From Victivallales bacterium (lineage in GTDB: Bacteria > Verrucomicrobiota > Lentisphaeria > Oligosphaerales > Oligosphaeraceae): a stretch of DNA of 64,000 bases. The position numbers and the translations under genes are program-made. The DNA lies in the NCBI GenBank assembly GCA_017535315.1, contig JAFXUD010000010.1, positions 19,934-83,933 on the forward strand. The letters are read 5' to 3'. This document shows, in pieces, positions 44,701 through 52,276 of this stretch. Within the stretch, counting starts at the first letter, position 1. Each line of letters starts with the position of its first letter. The notes under the pieces are model-generated. The model saw nothing but the letters and a program-made list of their open reading frames with translations, was not told where the DNA came from and ran no database searches.

Positions 44701-45382
44701 CACCTCTGGAAACATCACGGATGGTGCGCTGGAGCTCTATGCCACGGATGCAGACGGTTCGGCCGTGCTCTACACCGACACGTTGAATATGAGCGGCGGC
44801 AGCCTTATTGCGGGTGACTCCAATTCCGCTTCGCAGAGTCTCTCTGTCGGCGACGGATTGTACTCCGCGCTTGTGGCTCACCCAAGCATCGCCGCGAATA
44901 AATCCTATACTTGTTGTCTGTCCAATGGCGAGACGATGGAGATAACGTTGGCTCAGTCAATCACGCATCTTATCATTGCCAATGCGGACATCCAGGGGGC
45001 GACTGCATTCACAGCTTTTTCTACAACGCTTGTGCCTGGCTGGAATCTTGTCGTGATTCCTGCCGAATACAGCGAAGACGCAATCAGCGGATTGGGCGCA
45101 TTTTCCTTCAACCCATCCTCAAAATGCTATCTCCGCGGGGCAAAGGCAGGACAGCCCGCGTGGGTGTTCGCCACGGCAGACGGAGCGATGCTTTCAGGCA
45201 CTCCAGCCGAAAACTGCTGGATTCTCCCCAAGGAAAACGGATGGCATCTCGTGGATGCGCCATTCAACATTCCGTCCGCCCTTCTTGGCGAAATGCAGGT
45301 CTGGTCTTTTGAAGACGGTGTTTACCAGAAAGTGACAAACGGTCTCGTCGGCGGAAAGGCATATTGGCTCTATGTTGAGTAG
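41789..45382 (+). CDS. Large secreted DUF4353 beta-helix carbohydrate-binding protein
   Basis: 1197 residues with signal peptide MTRKRVAYFLVFALMAVVSLCHA. Two DUF4353-type beta-helix blocks are visible. The long first block (about 35-530) has turns such as 'DGISVENAVKFYSGDISVNAVGDAIQAEPDEEDASGAGDV' and 'GEGIQASNELYVSGGSI'. A shorter second block (about 735-1000) repeats the same plan ('DAISSDNLLVITGGTYIISAAGDGL'). Between them lie a Gly-rich linker (QGGPGGGPGGFGG) and a bacterial repeat domain ('GQTISVTAEEKEGSTFLSW...NDVTLTANY'). The C-terminus has 'LVPGWNLVVIP', typical of PVC surface proteins. The likely role is surface carbohydrate binding or adhesion; no catalytic site is seen. CACGAGGTGAATATAC precedes the ATG and TCTATATAAA repeats upstream. 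Confidence 0.82.
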   Translation: MTRKRVAYFLVFALMAVVSLCHAYTTENATFIDFSDSGVNVTAGPYTGYSVKNTTVTLSAAGTYVFSGACSNGSIKVKKATTGTVRVVLAGVTLTAGGSETTDDEGLVVHTATAPLLVNKDNTVIIEAYAGTVNTLTDSPYNNDDSAPSASTDTENAVLKVKAGSTATLCGTGTLKIVSYGKNGIKAGSETDSPSLLIIKELTLDVTAKVNDGISVENAVKFYSGDISVNAVGDAIQAEPDEEDASGAGDVVIYGGTLKLTADGEGIQASNELYVSGGSITATAGEDGLKGEKNVFIDSGAINVTSTLDGIQSDEGGVYITDGTVNIKAGGGASTKLTGDSDSCKGIKAETTLFVTAGDFVVNSADDCLHSDDTIAITGGMFTLATSTSGKDSTYSGGDAIHADYTLVVGTDGGGVTTPSITITSCYEGLEAAKIYVLSGYVDVTSSDDGFNAGNKNIASESTTAFSLNIYGGEIHIKAAGDGLDSNGNMKIYGGTTEVNCTANGGNNALDTADRGYLSVSGSGSLVTLGPSDMAVTPNANYSTVPYVTFGSASQGGPGGGPGGFGGSSSSTSISIPSGTTWYIRNSSGTTLATGTTASTVSYVVFASSTLTANQTYYLVYGSTQKSATATASKASSVTQENVPSVAQDVSAYVGTGAEEYLLTVNGVTTEKAQGQTISVTAEEKEGSTFLSWSAVGIELDDPAARTQTFNMPANDVTLTANYDDDSNPILLFSNTSITRVSGTARGYTLDGTTLSITSANTYMLSGTCSDGAISIKKGLADVTIVLNGLALENTTTAPIVCGKGSSVVIELADGSENTLSDNAYNNDDIHADNANAENAVIKGKKGGTSVTIGGSGSLTVNANGKNGIKVAAEGTLTLQDSISLTVNASVNDAISSDNLLVITGGTYIISAAGDGLVASPDEDDASSQGSVSIGGGTITITAGNDAIQARTLNVSGGQITATGVASSLDITSGNITDGALELYATDADGSAVLYTDTLNMSGGSLIAGDSNSASQSLSVGDGLYSALVAHPSIAANKSYTCCLSNGETMEITLAQSITHLIIANADIQGATAFTAFSTTLVPGWNLVVIPAEYSEDAISGLGAFSFNPSSKCYLRGAKAGQPAWVFATADGAMLSGTPAENCWILPKENGWHLVDAPFNIPSALLGEMQVWSFEDGVYQKVTNGLVGGKAYWLYVE

Positions 45383-45500
45383 AACGAATTGAGATTGACA
45401 TCCAAAAGCGATGGTTTCAAAACTATTATCGAAATGCGTGTCGGCATGAACACATTGGCATTGTCTTAGCCACAGCGCCCATCTTTTAGCGCATCACGCT

Positions 45501-45517
45501 AGTTTTGATATTACCTC
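45501..45517 (-). repeat. 17-bp dispersed motif (copy 4)
   Basis: On the minus strand GAGGTAATATCAAAACT, one base from copy 5 at 48272 (GAGGTAATTTCAAAACT). Confidence 0.45.
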
Positions 45518-45560
45518 ATATATCTTGGAACTCGTCATCAAGTGTCTATTTTTATAAGGG

Positions 45561-45591
45561 GCACTATCGTGTTTTAAATAAACGATAGTGC
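45561..45591. promoter_or_regulatory. Hairpin 1 upstream of ATPase gene
   Basis: GCACTATCGT and ACGATAGTGC form a perfect 10-bp inverted repeat around an 11-nt A+T-rich loop. The core resembles that of hairpin 2. Confidence 0.7.
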
Positions 45592-45657
45592 TCTTGATAT
45601 GTCATTTTTCTTTGAATCCTTTGAATAAAACGTGAATAGATGTATATTATACGCATC

Positions 45658-45703
45658 ATAAAAGGCACCATCATTAAAAAAATAACATGATAGTGCCTTT
45701 TAT
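45658..45703. promoter_or_regulatory. Hairpin 2 abutting the ATPase ribosome-binding site
   Basis: ATAAAAGGCACCATCAT and ATGATAGTGCCTTTTAT pair over 17 bp with one C/A mismatch and a 12-nt loop. The 3' arm ends 1-2 nt before AAGGAGG, the ribosome-binding site of the gene at 45718, so folding or protein binding here could control translation. Confidence 0.7.
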
Positions 45704-45717
45704 AAGGAGGCGCGACA

Positions 45718-47133
45718 ATGATAGGCAGAACAAGCGAAAAGCAGTATCTTCAAGAAATGTCCCAAAGAGAGGACGCGCAACTCATTGCTGTCTATGGCAG
45801 ACGTCGTGTAGGCAAAACCTATCTTGTAAGGCATGTGTTTGAAAACAGGATTATTTTCGCCCACACAGGGTTATACAATGTCAGCCTCACTGAGCAGCTT
45901 TTAGCGTTTAGGGATTCTCTAATTCAACAAGGTGCCAAAGACGTTCCGATATTCCGCAGTTGGCGGGAAGCATTTCTAGCGTTGAGAAGCTTTATTCTCT
46001 CCTGTGAACAACAAGAACGCATTGTCTTTTTGGATGAGCTTCCGTGGATGGATACTCCAAAATCATCGTTTGTCTCGGCCTTTGAACACTTTTGGAATGG
46101 CTGGGCTTCTTCACAGAGTCATCTTCTCATTATATTCTGCGGGTCATCAACATCATGGATAATCAAAAAAGTGCTGAAAAACAAAGGTGGCCTCCACAAC
46201 AGAGTAACAGGGCAAATATTGCTTGAGCCATTCACGCTTGCGGAATGTAAAGAGTATGCAAAATCCATGGGGCTTTCCTATTCTTTGCAGGACATTGCTG
46301 AAGGTTATATGGTTTTCGGCGGTATCCCATACTATTGGAGTTTTCTCAGGAAAAACGAAAGTCTATCACAAAGCATTGATAGACTGCTGTTCGCACATAA
46401 TGGCCAACTTCGCCATGAGTTCTTTGAACTATACAGTTCCCTTTTCAAGGAGGAAGATGCCTATCTGGAGATAGTCACTGTCTTGGCAACGAAAAAACAA
46501 GGTCTGACACTTACACAATTGGCAGCGGCAACGGGCAAGCAAAAAGGCGGCAGTCTTTCGCGACATCTAGAGGAATTGGAGTGCTGTGGTTTCATACAAC
46601 GTTACACTGGCTTCGGGAAAAAACAAAAGGATGCTATATACCAATTGACCGACAACTTTACACTCTTCCATTTTGCCTTTATAGCAGGAGAGTCCAAGCC
46701 AGATCCACATTTCTGGTCCATTTCCTCAACAAAACCCTCTGTATTGAGCTGGAAAGGACTTGCATTTGAACGTCTATGCCTGCTTCATATCCAGCAGATT
46801 AAGAAGGCACTTGGTATTTCAGGAGTATTGACTCACATATACTCCTGGAGGCATAACGCAGATGAAACATATCCTGTCGGAGCGCAAATCGATTTGATAA
46901 TCGAAAGAGCGGACCGCATCGTCAATGTCTGCGAAATGAAATGGTCGGAAGGAGAATATGTCATCGACAAGGCTTGCGATTCAAACCTCCGCACAAAACT
47001 CAATGTATTCAGAAATGTGACAAAGCTGAAATATGCAATTCACCTTACAATGGTGACGTCATACGGTGTCATGCACAACATGTACTGGAACAATATTCAG
47101 TCAGAGGTGGTTCTGGAGGACTTGTTCCAATGA
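45718..47133 (+). CDS. AAA+ ATPase with C-terminal DUF234/nuclease-like domain
   Basis: 471 residues, A+T-richer than its neighbours. Walker A is VYGRRRVGKT (25-34), Walker B RIVFLDELPWM (101-111), then 'HLLIIFCGSSTSWI' as sensor 1 and 'GLHNRVTGQILLEPF' as the arginine region. A winged-helix part follows ('LAAATGKQKGGSLSRHLEELECCGFI'). The C-terminus has 'AQIDLIIERADRIVNVCEMKW', the D...E-x-K pattern of PD-(D/E)XK-like DUF234 domains. Such proteins are frequent, often multi-copy, in anaerobes and archaea; their role is unknown and may be in mobile or conflict systems. AAGGAGG lies before the ATG. The paired hairpins upstream suggest control of expression. Confidence 0.85.
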   Translation: MIGRTSEKQYLQEMSQREDAQLIAVYGRRRVGKTYLVRHVFENRIIFAHTGLYNVSLTEQLLAFRDSLIQQGAKDVPIFRSWREAFLALRSFILSCEQQERIVFLDELPWMDTPKSSFVSAFEHFWNGWASSQSHLLIIFCGSSTSWIIKKVLKNKGGLHNRVTGQILLEPFTLAECKEYAKSMGLSYSLQDIAEGYMVFGGIPYYWSFLRKNESLSQSIDRLLFAHNGQLRHEFFELYSSLFKEEDAYLEIVTVLATKKQGLTLTQLAAATGKQKGGSLSRHLEELECCGFIQRYTGFGKKQKDAIYQLTDNFTLFHFAFIAGESKPDPHFWSISSTKPSVLSWKGLAFERLCLLHIQQIKKALGISGVLTHIYSWRHNADETYPVGAQIDLIIERADRIVNVCEMKWSEGEYVIDKACDSNLRTKLNVFRNVTKLKYAIHLTMVTSYGVMHNMYWNNIQSEVVLEDLFQ

Positions 47134-47220
47134 CATAAACCTGAATCCGTGAAGTGGGTTCATTTACGCCATAACTCCCTCACTTTACAGAATCAGGAAA
47201 GATTTTTTGAGGTAGGAACT

Positions 47221-48267
47221 ATGATGAAAATCGCTTTTTTTGATGCCAAGCCCTACGACCGTGAATCCTTCGACAGAATCAACAACGGACGCTATGACAT
47301 CCGCTATTTCGAGACGCGCCTCACGGCGGCGGCTCTGCCGCTGGCTGAAGGATGCGATGCGGCATGCGCCTTCGTAAATGATGAAATCGACCATGCGGTC
47401 GTGGAGGGACTTGTCGCGAAGGGTATAAAAGTGCTTGCGCTGCGTTGCGCTGGCTACAACAACGTCGATTTCAAGGCGGCATACGAGGCGGGCCTGACGG
47501 TCGTGCGTGTGCCAGCTTATTCGCCATACGCCGTGGCAGAGCATGCAGCCGCGCTACTGCTCGCGCTGAACAGGCACATCCACAAGGCGGCGGCTCGCAC
47601 ACGCGACTTCAACTTCTCCCTCGTCGGCCTCACGGGCTTCGACCTCCACGGCAAGACCGCTGGTGTCGTCGGCATGGGCAAGATAGGACGCGTATTTGCA
47701 GGCATTTGCCTTGGCTTCGGCATGAGGGTGCTGGCATACGATGCCTTCCCAAAGCCGCAGGAGGGCATTGAATATGTTCCCTTGGACAGGCTCCTCGCCG
47801 AAGCGGACGTTGTCTCGCTTCACTGCCCGCTCACGCCTGAAACAAAACACCTGTTCAACGAGGAGACATTTGCCAAGATGAAGCGGGGCGTTGTCCTTAT
47901 CAACACCTCGCGGGGCGGACTGGTGGACAGTGAAGCTCTTCTTTCCGCCCTTCGCGACGGGCAGGTTGGTGCAGCGGGACTGGACGTCTATGAAGAGGAG
48001 AGCGAATGGTTCTACGAGGACCGCTCGGATGTGACGAGGCAGAACAAGACGCTGTCGCTGCTGGTCTCCATGCCAAACGTCATCGTCACCTCCCACCAGG
48101 CGTTCCTGACGCACGAGGCACTGGCAAATATTGCGACAACCACGCTGGCCAACTTAGACGCCTTCTTCGCAGGCGCGCCGCTGGAAAACGAAATCTGCTA
48201 CCGCTGCATGGGGACAGGCAAGCCGCAGGCCGATTGCCCGAAACGCGCAGGCGGTCGCTGCCATTGA
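47221..48267 (+). CDS. ldhA: D-lactate dehydrogenase, fermentative (LdhA type)
   Basis: 348 residues from the ATG at 47221 (or 47224). It runs parallel to E. coli LdhA: 'CAFVNDEIDHAVVEGL', 'LALRCAGYNNVDF', 'VVRVPAYSPYAVAEHA', 'TRDFNFSLVGLTGFDLHGKTAGVVGMGKIG' (NAD site). The catalytic Arg is in NTSRGG, Glu in DVYEEESEWFYEDRS and His in TSHQAFLT. The enzyme reduces pyruvate to D-lactate with NADH, a fermentative NAD-regenerating step. A Cys-containing tail (CYRCMGTGKPQADCPKRAGG) is added beyond the family end. GAGGTAGG precedes the start. Confidence 0.95.
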   Translation: MMKIAFFDAKPYDRESFDRINNGRYDIRYFETRLTAAALPLAEGCDAACAFVNDEIDHAVVEGLVAKGIKVLALRCAGYNNVDFKAAYEAGLTVVRVPAYSPYAVAEHAAALLLALNRHIHKAAARTRDFNFSLVGLTGFDLHGKTAGVVGMGKIGRVFAGICLGFGMRVLAYDAFPKPQEGIEYVPLDRLLAEADVVSLHCPLTPETKHLFNEETFAKMKRGVVLINTSRGGLVDSEALLSALRDGQVGAAGLDVYEEESEWFYEDRSDVTRQNKTLSLLVSMPNVIVTSHQAFLTHEALANIATTTLANLDAFFAGAPLENEICYRCMGTGKPQADCPKRAGGRCH

Positions 48268-48271
48268 AGGT

Positions 48272-48288
48272 AGTTTTGAAATTACCTC
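48272..48288 (-). repeat. 17-bp dispersed motif (copy 5)
   Basis: On the minus strand GAGGTAATTTCAAAACT, 5 nt after the ldhA stop. With the following bases it forms a short AGGTA.TTT/AAA.TACCT hairpin between convergent reading frames. Confidence 0.45.
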
Positions 48289-48545
48289 AGTTTTCTGGCT
48301 TCTCAGGGGGAACGTCTTTGATATGGCTAAACAGCCAAGCAAGCCGTTCATCGGAGAAGGATTGTGCGCAGGTTTCGGCATGATCGAGGCCTGAAAGAAC
48401 GTCGAAGTGCGCCTCTCCACCCGCCTTTGCAATGCGTTCCGAAAGGCGGCACAATGACTGCACTCGTTGCGTCCCCACAGATTATTAGCACCTCACAGCC
48501 AAGAGCGAAAACATACTGGTGGTGCGCCTCGTTGCGCGGTGTCAT
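48287..48545 (-). pseudogene. Remnant of an alpha/beta-hydrolase (esterase) gene end
   Basis: The frame 48287-48478 encodes 'ERIAKAGGEAHFDVLSGLDHAETCAQSFSDERLAWLFSHIKD', which has the form of the C-terminal helix and catalytic-His segment of dienelactone hydrolase/phospholipase-type esterases. Just upstream the match shifts frame ('FALGCEVLIICGDATSAVIVPPFGTHC' at 48348-48545), so the fragment is both truncated and frameshifted. Only the last ~80 codons remain. It lies between ldhA and the intact hydrolase, with no sign of expression. Confidence 0.5.
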
Positions 48546-49609
48546 TTCAGATACTTGCGGTAGAACTCGGCGAGTTTGTCGAAGGGGATGATGTCCAGCT
48601 GGTCGTAGAGGTCGCAGTGGCTTGCGCCAGGGATGATCATCAGTTCCTTGTTGTCGCCTTTGAGCATCTTGAAGGCAGTTTCGCCGAAATAGCGGCTGTG
48701 TGCCTTCTCGCCATGGATGACCAGCACAGCGCTCTCGATTTCACCTGCGTATGCGAGAAGTTTCGCATTCAGGAAGGGCAGGAAGGAGGTGACATTCCAG
48801 CCGCCGTTGGAGTTCAGGGAACGTGGATGGTAGCCGCGCTTGGTCTTGTAGTGGTCGTAATAGTCCTTGACAAACTGCGGCGCATCTGCGGGAAGCGGGT
48901 CCACCACGCCGCCACCGAGCTTGTAGCTCCCGTTGCGGAAGTCCTCGTTACGCTGCGCGTTCATAGCGATGCGCTTCTCGCGACGCTTGGCTGCACTGTC
49001 CTCCTGGTCGAAGTAGCCGTTGGCGGTGACTCGCGTCATGTCGTACATCGTGGAGGCGACGGTCGCCTTCACACGCGTATCGATGGCGGCGGTGTTGATG
49101 GCAAAACCGCCCCAGCCGCAGATTCCGCAGATGCCGATTTTGTCCGCATCCACGTCGTCACGGGAGATGAGATAATCGACGGCGGCCTGGAAGTCTTCGG
49201 TGTTGATGTCAGGCGAGGCGACATAGCGGGGTTCGCCACTGCTCTCGCCCGTGAAGGATGGATCAAAAGCGATGGTCAGGAAGCCACGCTTCGCCAACTC
49301 CTGCGCATAGATGCCAGAGGACTGCTCCTTGACTGCGCCAAAAGGTCCCGAAACAGCGATGGCCGCGAGTTTGCCTGTGGCGTTCTTCGGTTTGTACACG
49401 TCTGCCGCCAGCGTGATGCCGAAGCGGTTCGGGAATGTAACTTTGCTGTGTTCCACCTGGTCGCTCAGGGGAAAGATCTTGTCCCATTCCTGGGTCAGTT
49501 CAATGGTTTTCATGGATGGACACTCCTTGCATTGTTTGTTGAGGTTGCAGCAGCTTGTAGCGGCTATGACGAGGGCGGCTAGTGACAGAAGCAGTGTGGT
49601 TTTCTTCAT
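48542..49609 (-). CDS. Lipoprotein alpha/beta hydrolase (dienelactone hydrolase-like)
   Basis: 355 residues from ATG 49609. MKKTTLLLSLAALVIAATSCC is a lipoprotein signal (lipobox ATSC). The hydrolase core has 'GITLAADVYKPKN', 'GICGICGWGGFAINTAA' (nucleophile elbow with Cys-x-Trp-Gly-Gly, as usual in this subfamily), 'AVLVIHGEKAHSRYF' and 'GASHCDLYD' (catalytic His). Homologues usually begin MKTIELTQEWDK. Here that Met (49513) is internal, but AAGGAG stands 9 nt before it, so the cytosolic start is preserved inside the lipoprotein form. Divergent from a LysR gene, which probably regulates it. Confidence 0.85.
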   Translation of the reverse strand: MKKTTLLLSLAALVIAATSCCNLNKQCKECPSMKTIELTQEWDKIFPLSDQVEHSKVTFPNRFGITLAADVYKPKNATGKLAAIAVSGPFGAVKEQSSGIYAQELAKRGFLTIAFDPSFTGESSGEPRYVASPDINTEDFQAAVDYLISRDDVDADKIGICGICGWGGFAINTAAIDTRVKATVASTMYDMTRVTANGYFDQEDSAAKRREKRIAMNAQRNEDFRNGSYKLGGGVVDPLPADAPQFVKDYYDHYKTKRGYHPRSLNSNGGWNVTSFLPFLNAKLLAYAGEIESAVLVIHGEKAHSRYFGETAFKMLKGDNKELMIIPGASHCDLYDQLDIIPFDKLAEFYRKYLK

Positions 49610-49747
49610 GGTTTTTCCCTTTGGGTGATGCCGTCGCATGGTTGGGTTGAGTGGAGCGGAAATGTCGTCACATCCCGCCTTTTTTTAATGTAAATAAATA
49701 TAATTTTAATTTGTGAAATAGCAAATACTTTGTTTTTATGGATTTTC

Positions 49748-49762
49748 ATGCTTGAAAAGCAT
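49748..49762. promoter_or_regulatory. LysR-type operator candidate
   Basis: ATGCTT-GAA-AAGCAT is a perfect inverted repeat 50 bp upstream of the lysR ATG, within the 200-bp divergent region shared with the hydrolase gene. Its size and A+T content fit a LysR activation box. Confidence 0.5.
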
Positions 49763-49811
49763 ATCACTGGGAGTATAGTATTGCCAAGTCAATTTAACAC
49801 AGGAGAATGTC

Positions 49812-50708
49812 ATGGAACTGCGAGTGTTGAAATACTTTCTGGCAGTGGCCCGCGAGGGTAGCGTCACGGGGGCGGCGCACCGCCTGCATGTCACCCAGCC
49901 GACGTTATCACGGCAACTTAAGGACCTGGAGGACGAACTGGGGCAACGCCTTTTTGTGCGTGGCAGCCACAGCGTCTCGCTGACCGCCGAGGGAATGCTG
50001 CTTCGGCAGCGGGCGGAGGAAATCATGACGATTGTCAACAAGACGCGCTCAGACTTCAGTGAACGCCACAAGATTGCGGGGGATGTCTATGTCGGGGGCG
50101 GCGAGAGCGAGGCGATGTCGCTTCTGGCTGAGGTCATCCGCGATGTACGGGACAGGCATCCCGCCATCCGTTTCCACCTGTACAGCGGGAACGCGGAGGA
50201 TGTCATGGATCGGCTGGACCGCGGGACGCTTGATTTCGGCGTGCTGATCCAGCCCGTCGATATCTCGAAGTACGATGCCTTGCCGCTTCCCTACAAGGAC
50301 GTCTGGGGCCTGGTGATGCCAGTTGGACATCCGCTGGCGGAGAAGAAGGGGATTGCCCCAGAAGACCTGGACGGCATCCCGTTGCTCTTTTCGCGGCAAG
50401 TGCTTCAATACGGTTCATCGGAAAACCCATGTCTGGAGTGGTTGGGCAAGTCAGCGTCCGAGCTGAACATCGCCGCCACCTATAATCTTATATACAATGC
50501 GGCACTACTGGTCCGCGCAGGTGTCGGCTGCGCGGTGACGCTGGATCGCCTAGTTCCTACAGGCGTGAGGTCGGGGCTGGTCTTCCGCCCGTTTGTCCCG
50601 AAACTGGAGTCCTCGCTGGACATCGTCTGGAAGAAGGGGCAGTTCTTCTCGCCCGCCGCCTCCGCATTTCTCTCAAGGCTTCAGGAAAGAATTGGAGAAG
50701 AAAAGTAG
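49812..50708 (+). CDS. LysR-family transcriptional regulator
   Basis: 298 residues, CACAGGAGAATGTC before the ATG. The winged HTH is standard: MELRVLKYFLAVAREGSVTGAAHRLHVTQPTLSRQLKDLEDELGQRLFVRGSHSVSLTAEG. The effector domain of two Rossmann-like lobes follows ('IRFHLYSGNAEDVMDRLDRGTLDFGVL', 'VWGLVMPVGHPLAEKKGI', 'LLVRAGVGCAVTLDRL'). It is divergent from the lipoprotein hydrolase, the typical LysR-target arrangement, with an ATGCTTGAAAAGCAT palindrome between them. A redox or aldehyde-related inducer is plausible because this hydrolase family often accompanies YqhD-like and flavodoxin genes. Confidence 0.94.
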   Translation: MELRVLKYFLAVAREGSVTGAAHRLHVTQPTLSRQLKDLEDELGQRLFVRGSHSVSLTAEGMLLRQRAEEIMTIVNKTRSDFSERHKIAGDVYVGGGESEAMSLLAEVIRDVRDRHPAIRFHLYSGNAEDVMDRLDRGTLDFGVLIQPVDISKYDALPLPYKDVWGLVMPVGHPLAEKKGIAPEDLDGIPLLFSRQVLQYGSSENPCLEWLGKSASELNIAATYNLIYNAALLVRAGVGCAVTLDRLVPTGVRSGLVFRPFVPKLESSLDIVWKKGQFFSPAASAFLSRLQERIGEEK

Positions 50709-50781
50709 AGTTGTTTTTCTTAGTTGCCTGCCGAGATGATATAGCATAATGACAATAAGACATGACCGTTGGAGAGTTGAA

Positions 50782-51594
50782 ATGATGGAAACAATCACTG
50801 TCCGAAAACTTGATTTGCAGGATACACGGTCGCTGGTTGAACTGTCGCGGGATGCAGGCTGGAATCAGCAGGAAGCAGAAATAAGGGACATTATTGCACG
50901 GTCTGGCGAGAACATACTTGGTGCGTTCCATGGTGAAGAGCTGGCGGGAGTGGCGGCGGCCTATTGCTATGTGGCGGTGGCTTTCATCAACGAGGTGATA
51001 GTTAACAGCGTCTGGCGAAAACAAGGCATTGCCACGAGATTGCTGAACGAGCTGTTACCGAAGGTGCTGCCCCAGTGTCCGACCTTGCGCCTGTATGCCA
51101 CTGGACAGGGACGACCAATCTATGAGAAGCTGGGATTCGTGCCATACGGGACGCTTTGCTTCTGCCAATTCAAGAACGATTTGTCCAAGCCTTCCCAAAG
51201 AGTGAGGCCTGTCTTGGAAGAGGACATTCCCCAGATGTGCGCTCTTGATGAAGAGCAGTTCGGGTTGCGGCGCGAGGCATTGATACGCAAGCTGTTCTGC
51301 AATGCCCCTGAATCGGCGTGGTGCATCAGGGAGAATGGATGCCTACAGGGATTCATCCTGCGCAGCCTTGGCGAATGGTTATTGCAAAGCCGCAGTGTGG
51401 AGGGTATCGCCGAACTTCTCCTTCACGCCAATTATTGCGCCAACGACTCATTGGTTGTCTGCCTCTGGAAAGACGATGCGGATGCGCTGGCGGCATTTGT
51501 GGAAAATCATCTTGAACTTACGGCAATGCAATTTGGAAAGACCTTGTCGTTCCCGCCTAAATGCCATAGTGGCTGCTTGCCAGACATCGGGTGA
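50782..51594 (+). CDS. Tandem-domain GNAT acetyltransferase
   Basis: 270 residues from ATG 50782 (GGAGAG upstream). Residues ~1-130 are a GNAT domain: 'ITVRKLDLQDTRSLVELSRDAGWNQQEAEIRDI', 'INEVIVNSVWRKQGIATRLLNELLPKVL' (acetyl-CoA loop) and 'GRPIYEKLGFVPYG'. The rest ('RVRPVLEEDIPQMCALDEEQFGLRREALIRKLF', 'GFILRSLGEWLLQSRSVEGIAELLLHA') is a second, more diverged GNAT-like half. The acceptor is unknown. It ends 52 bp before the convergent transposase gene. Confidence 0.8.
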   Translation: MMETITVRKLDLQDTRSLVELSRDAGWNQQEAEIRDIIARSGENILGAFHGEELAGVAAAYCYVAVAFINEVIVNSVWRKQGIATRLLNELLPKVLPQCPTLRLYATGQGRPIYEKLGFVPYGTLCFCQFKNDLSKPSQRVRPVLEEDIPQMCALDEEQFGLRREALIRKLFCNAPESAWCIRENGCLQGFILRSLGEWLLQSRSVEGIAELLLHANYCANDSLVVCLWKDDADALAAFVENHLELTAMQFGKTLSFPPKCHSGCLPDIG

Positions 51595-51646
51595 GGCTTT
51601 GGGAAAATGCTCAGTTCTCTCCCCATTTGCCCATTTTACCATGCTA

Positions 51647-52060
51647 TCAGCGTTTGCGCTGTTCCTCCAGAAAATTCTCAATATCATTCATGGTGACATT
51701 CCCCACGGAGGAGATTAGGCTCACACGGGTCCACAGTGTAGGGATGCGTGTTCTCAACGTGCTATGGCTTTCTCGCAGAACATGTGAGGTGTATGCCTTG
51801 ATTCTCCCTACTACGGAACAGACGCTCTGAATCGGCGGTATCTCTAGCAGCAAATGCACATGGTCCTGGGAGATGTCCGCACCAAGCAGTTGATAGCCGC
51901 CTTCCCCCTGATACTCGTCAATTAGAGAGTGAAGATGTTTCCTGATGGATTCATCAAGCACTTTTCTGCGCCATTTTGTGCAGAAGAGAACATGGTATTG
52001 GCAGCAATGGACGATATTGTCAGAAACATGGTAGCTTCGTACTGGATTGCTTAGTTCCAT
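51647..52060 (-). CDS. IS200/IS605-type (RAYT-like) transposase with Phe at the expected catalytic Tyr
   Basis: 137 residues from ATG 52060, CAGGAG upstream at proper spacing; the open frame further upstream runs through a structured repeat. The Y1 HUH-transposase plan is clear: 'YHVLFCTKWRRKVL', 'ADISQDHVHLLLEIPPIQSV' with the HUH motif HVH (67-69), 'GRIKAYTSHVL' and 'NVTMNDIENFLEEQ'. The family nucleophile is the Tyr of a (K/R)xYIxxQ helix; here it is F130. Unless another residue substitutes, DNA cleavage is lost. A structured repeat begins 36 bp upstream of the start, and a second lies at 52810, as in REP-associated transposases. Confidence 0.8.
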   Translation of the reverse strand: MELSNPVRSYHVSDNIVHCCQYHVLFCTKWRRKVLDESIRKHLHSLIDEYQGEGGYQLLGADISQDHVHLLLEIPPIQSVCSVVGRIKAYTSHVLRESHSTLRTRIPTLWTRVSLISSVGNVTMNDIENFLEEQRKR

Positions 52061-52096
52061 AAAAAACTCCTGCTGGGATTGGGAAATAAAATAAGG

Positions 52097-52276
52097 CTCT
52101 GTTCCCCAAGAGGGGCGTTTACGGAAGCCGCAAAGCGGCAGCACCCGTAGGGTGCAACCATGCGTAACCCCACGCAAGCACCCGTAAGGGCGCGTAGCGT
52201 GGGGGAGATGCACCCTAGAATCCGCGCCCGCAAGGGCGCAACAAAAACGTTGCCATTAACCTACCCTCTTGCGAAA
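52097..52276. repeat. Structured REP/MITE-like repeat, copy 1
   Basis: The ~180-bp element starts CTCTGTTCCCCAAGAGG and ends CCCTCTTGCGAAAC, imperfect terminal inverted repeats. Inside are hairpins GCCGC/GCGGC, GCACCC/GGGTGC, CCCCACGC (52168-52175)/GCGTGGGG (52197-52204), GCGCCC-GCAA-GGGCGC and GCAAC/GTTGC. The last two lie in a 31-nt block (52224-52254) identical to copy 2. It occupies most of the 375-bp gap upstream of the transposase. Confidence 0.8.

Larger units (their letters stand above)
45383..45717. other. Intergenic region with paired hairpins
   Basis: The 335-bp gap before the ATPase gene is A+T-rich and holds no gene. It contains copy 4 of the 17-bp motif (45501-45517, minus) and the two related hairpins listed separately. 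Confidence 0.7.
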
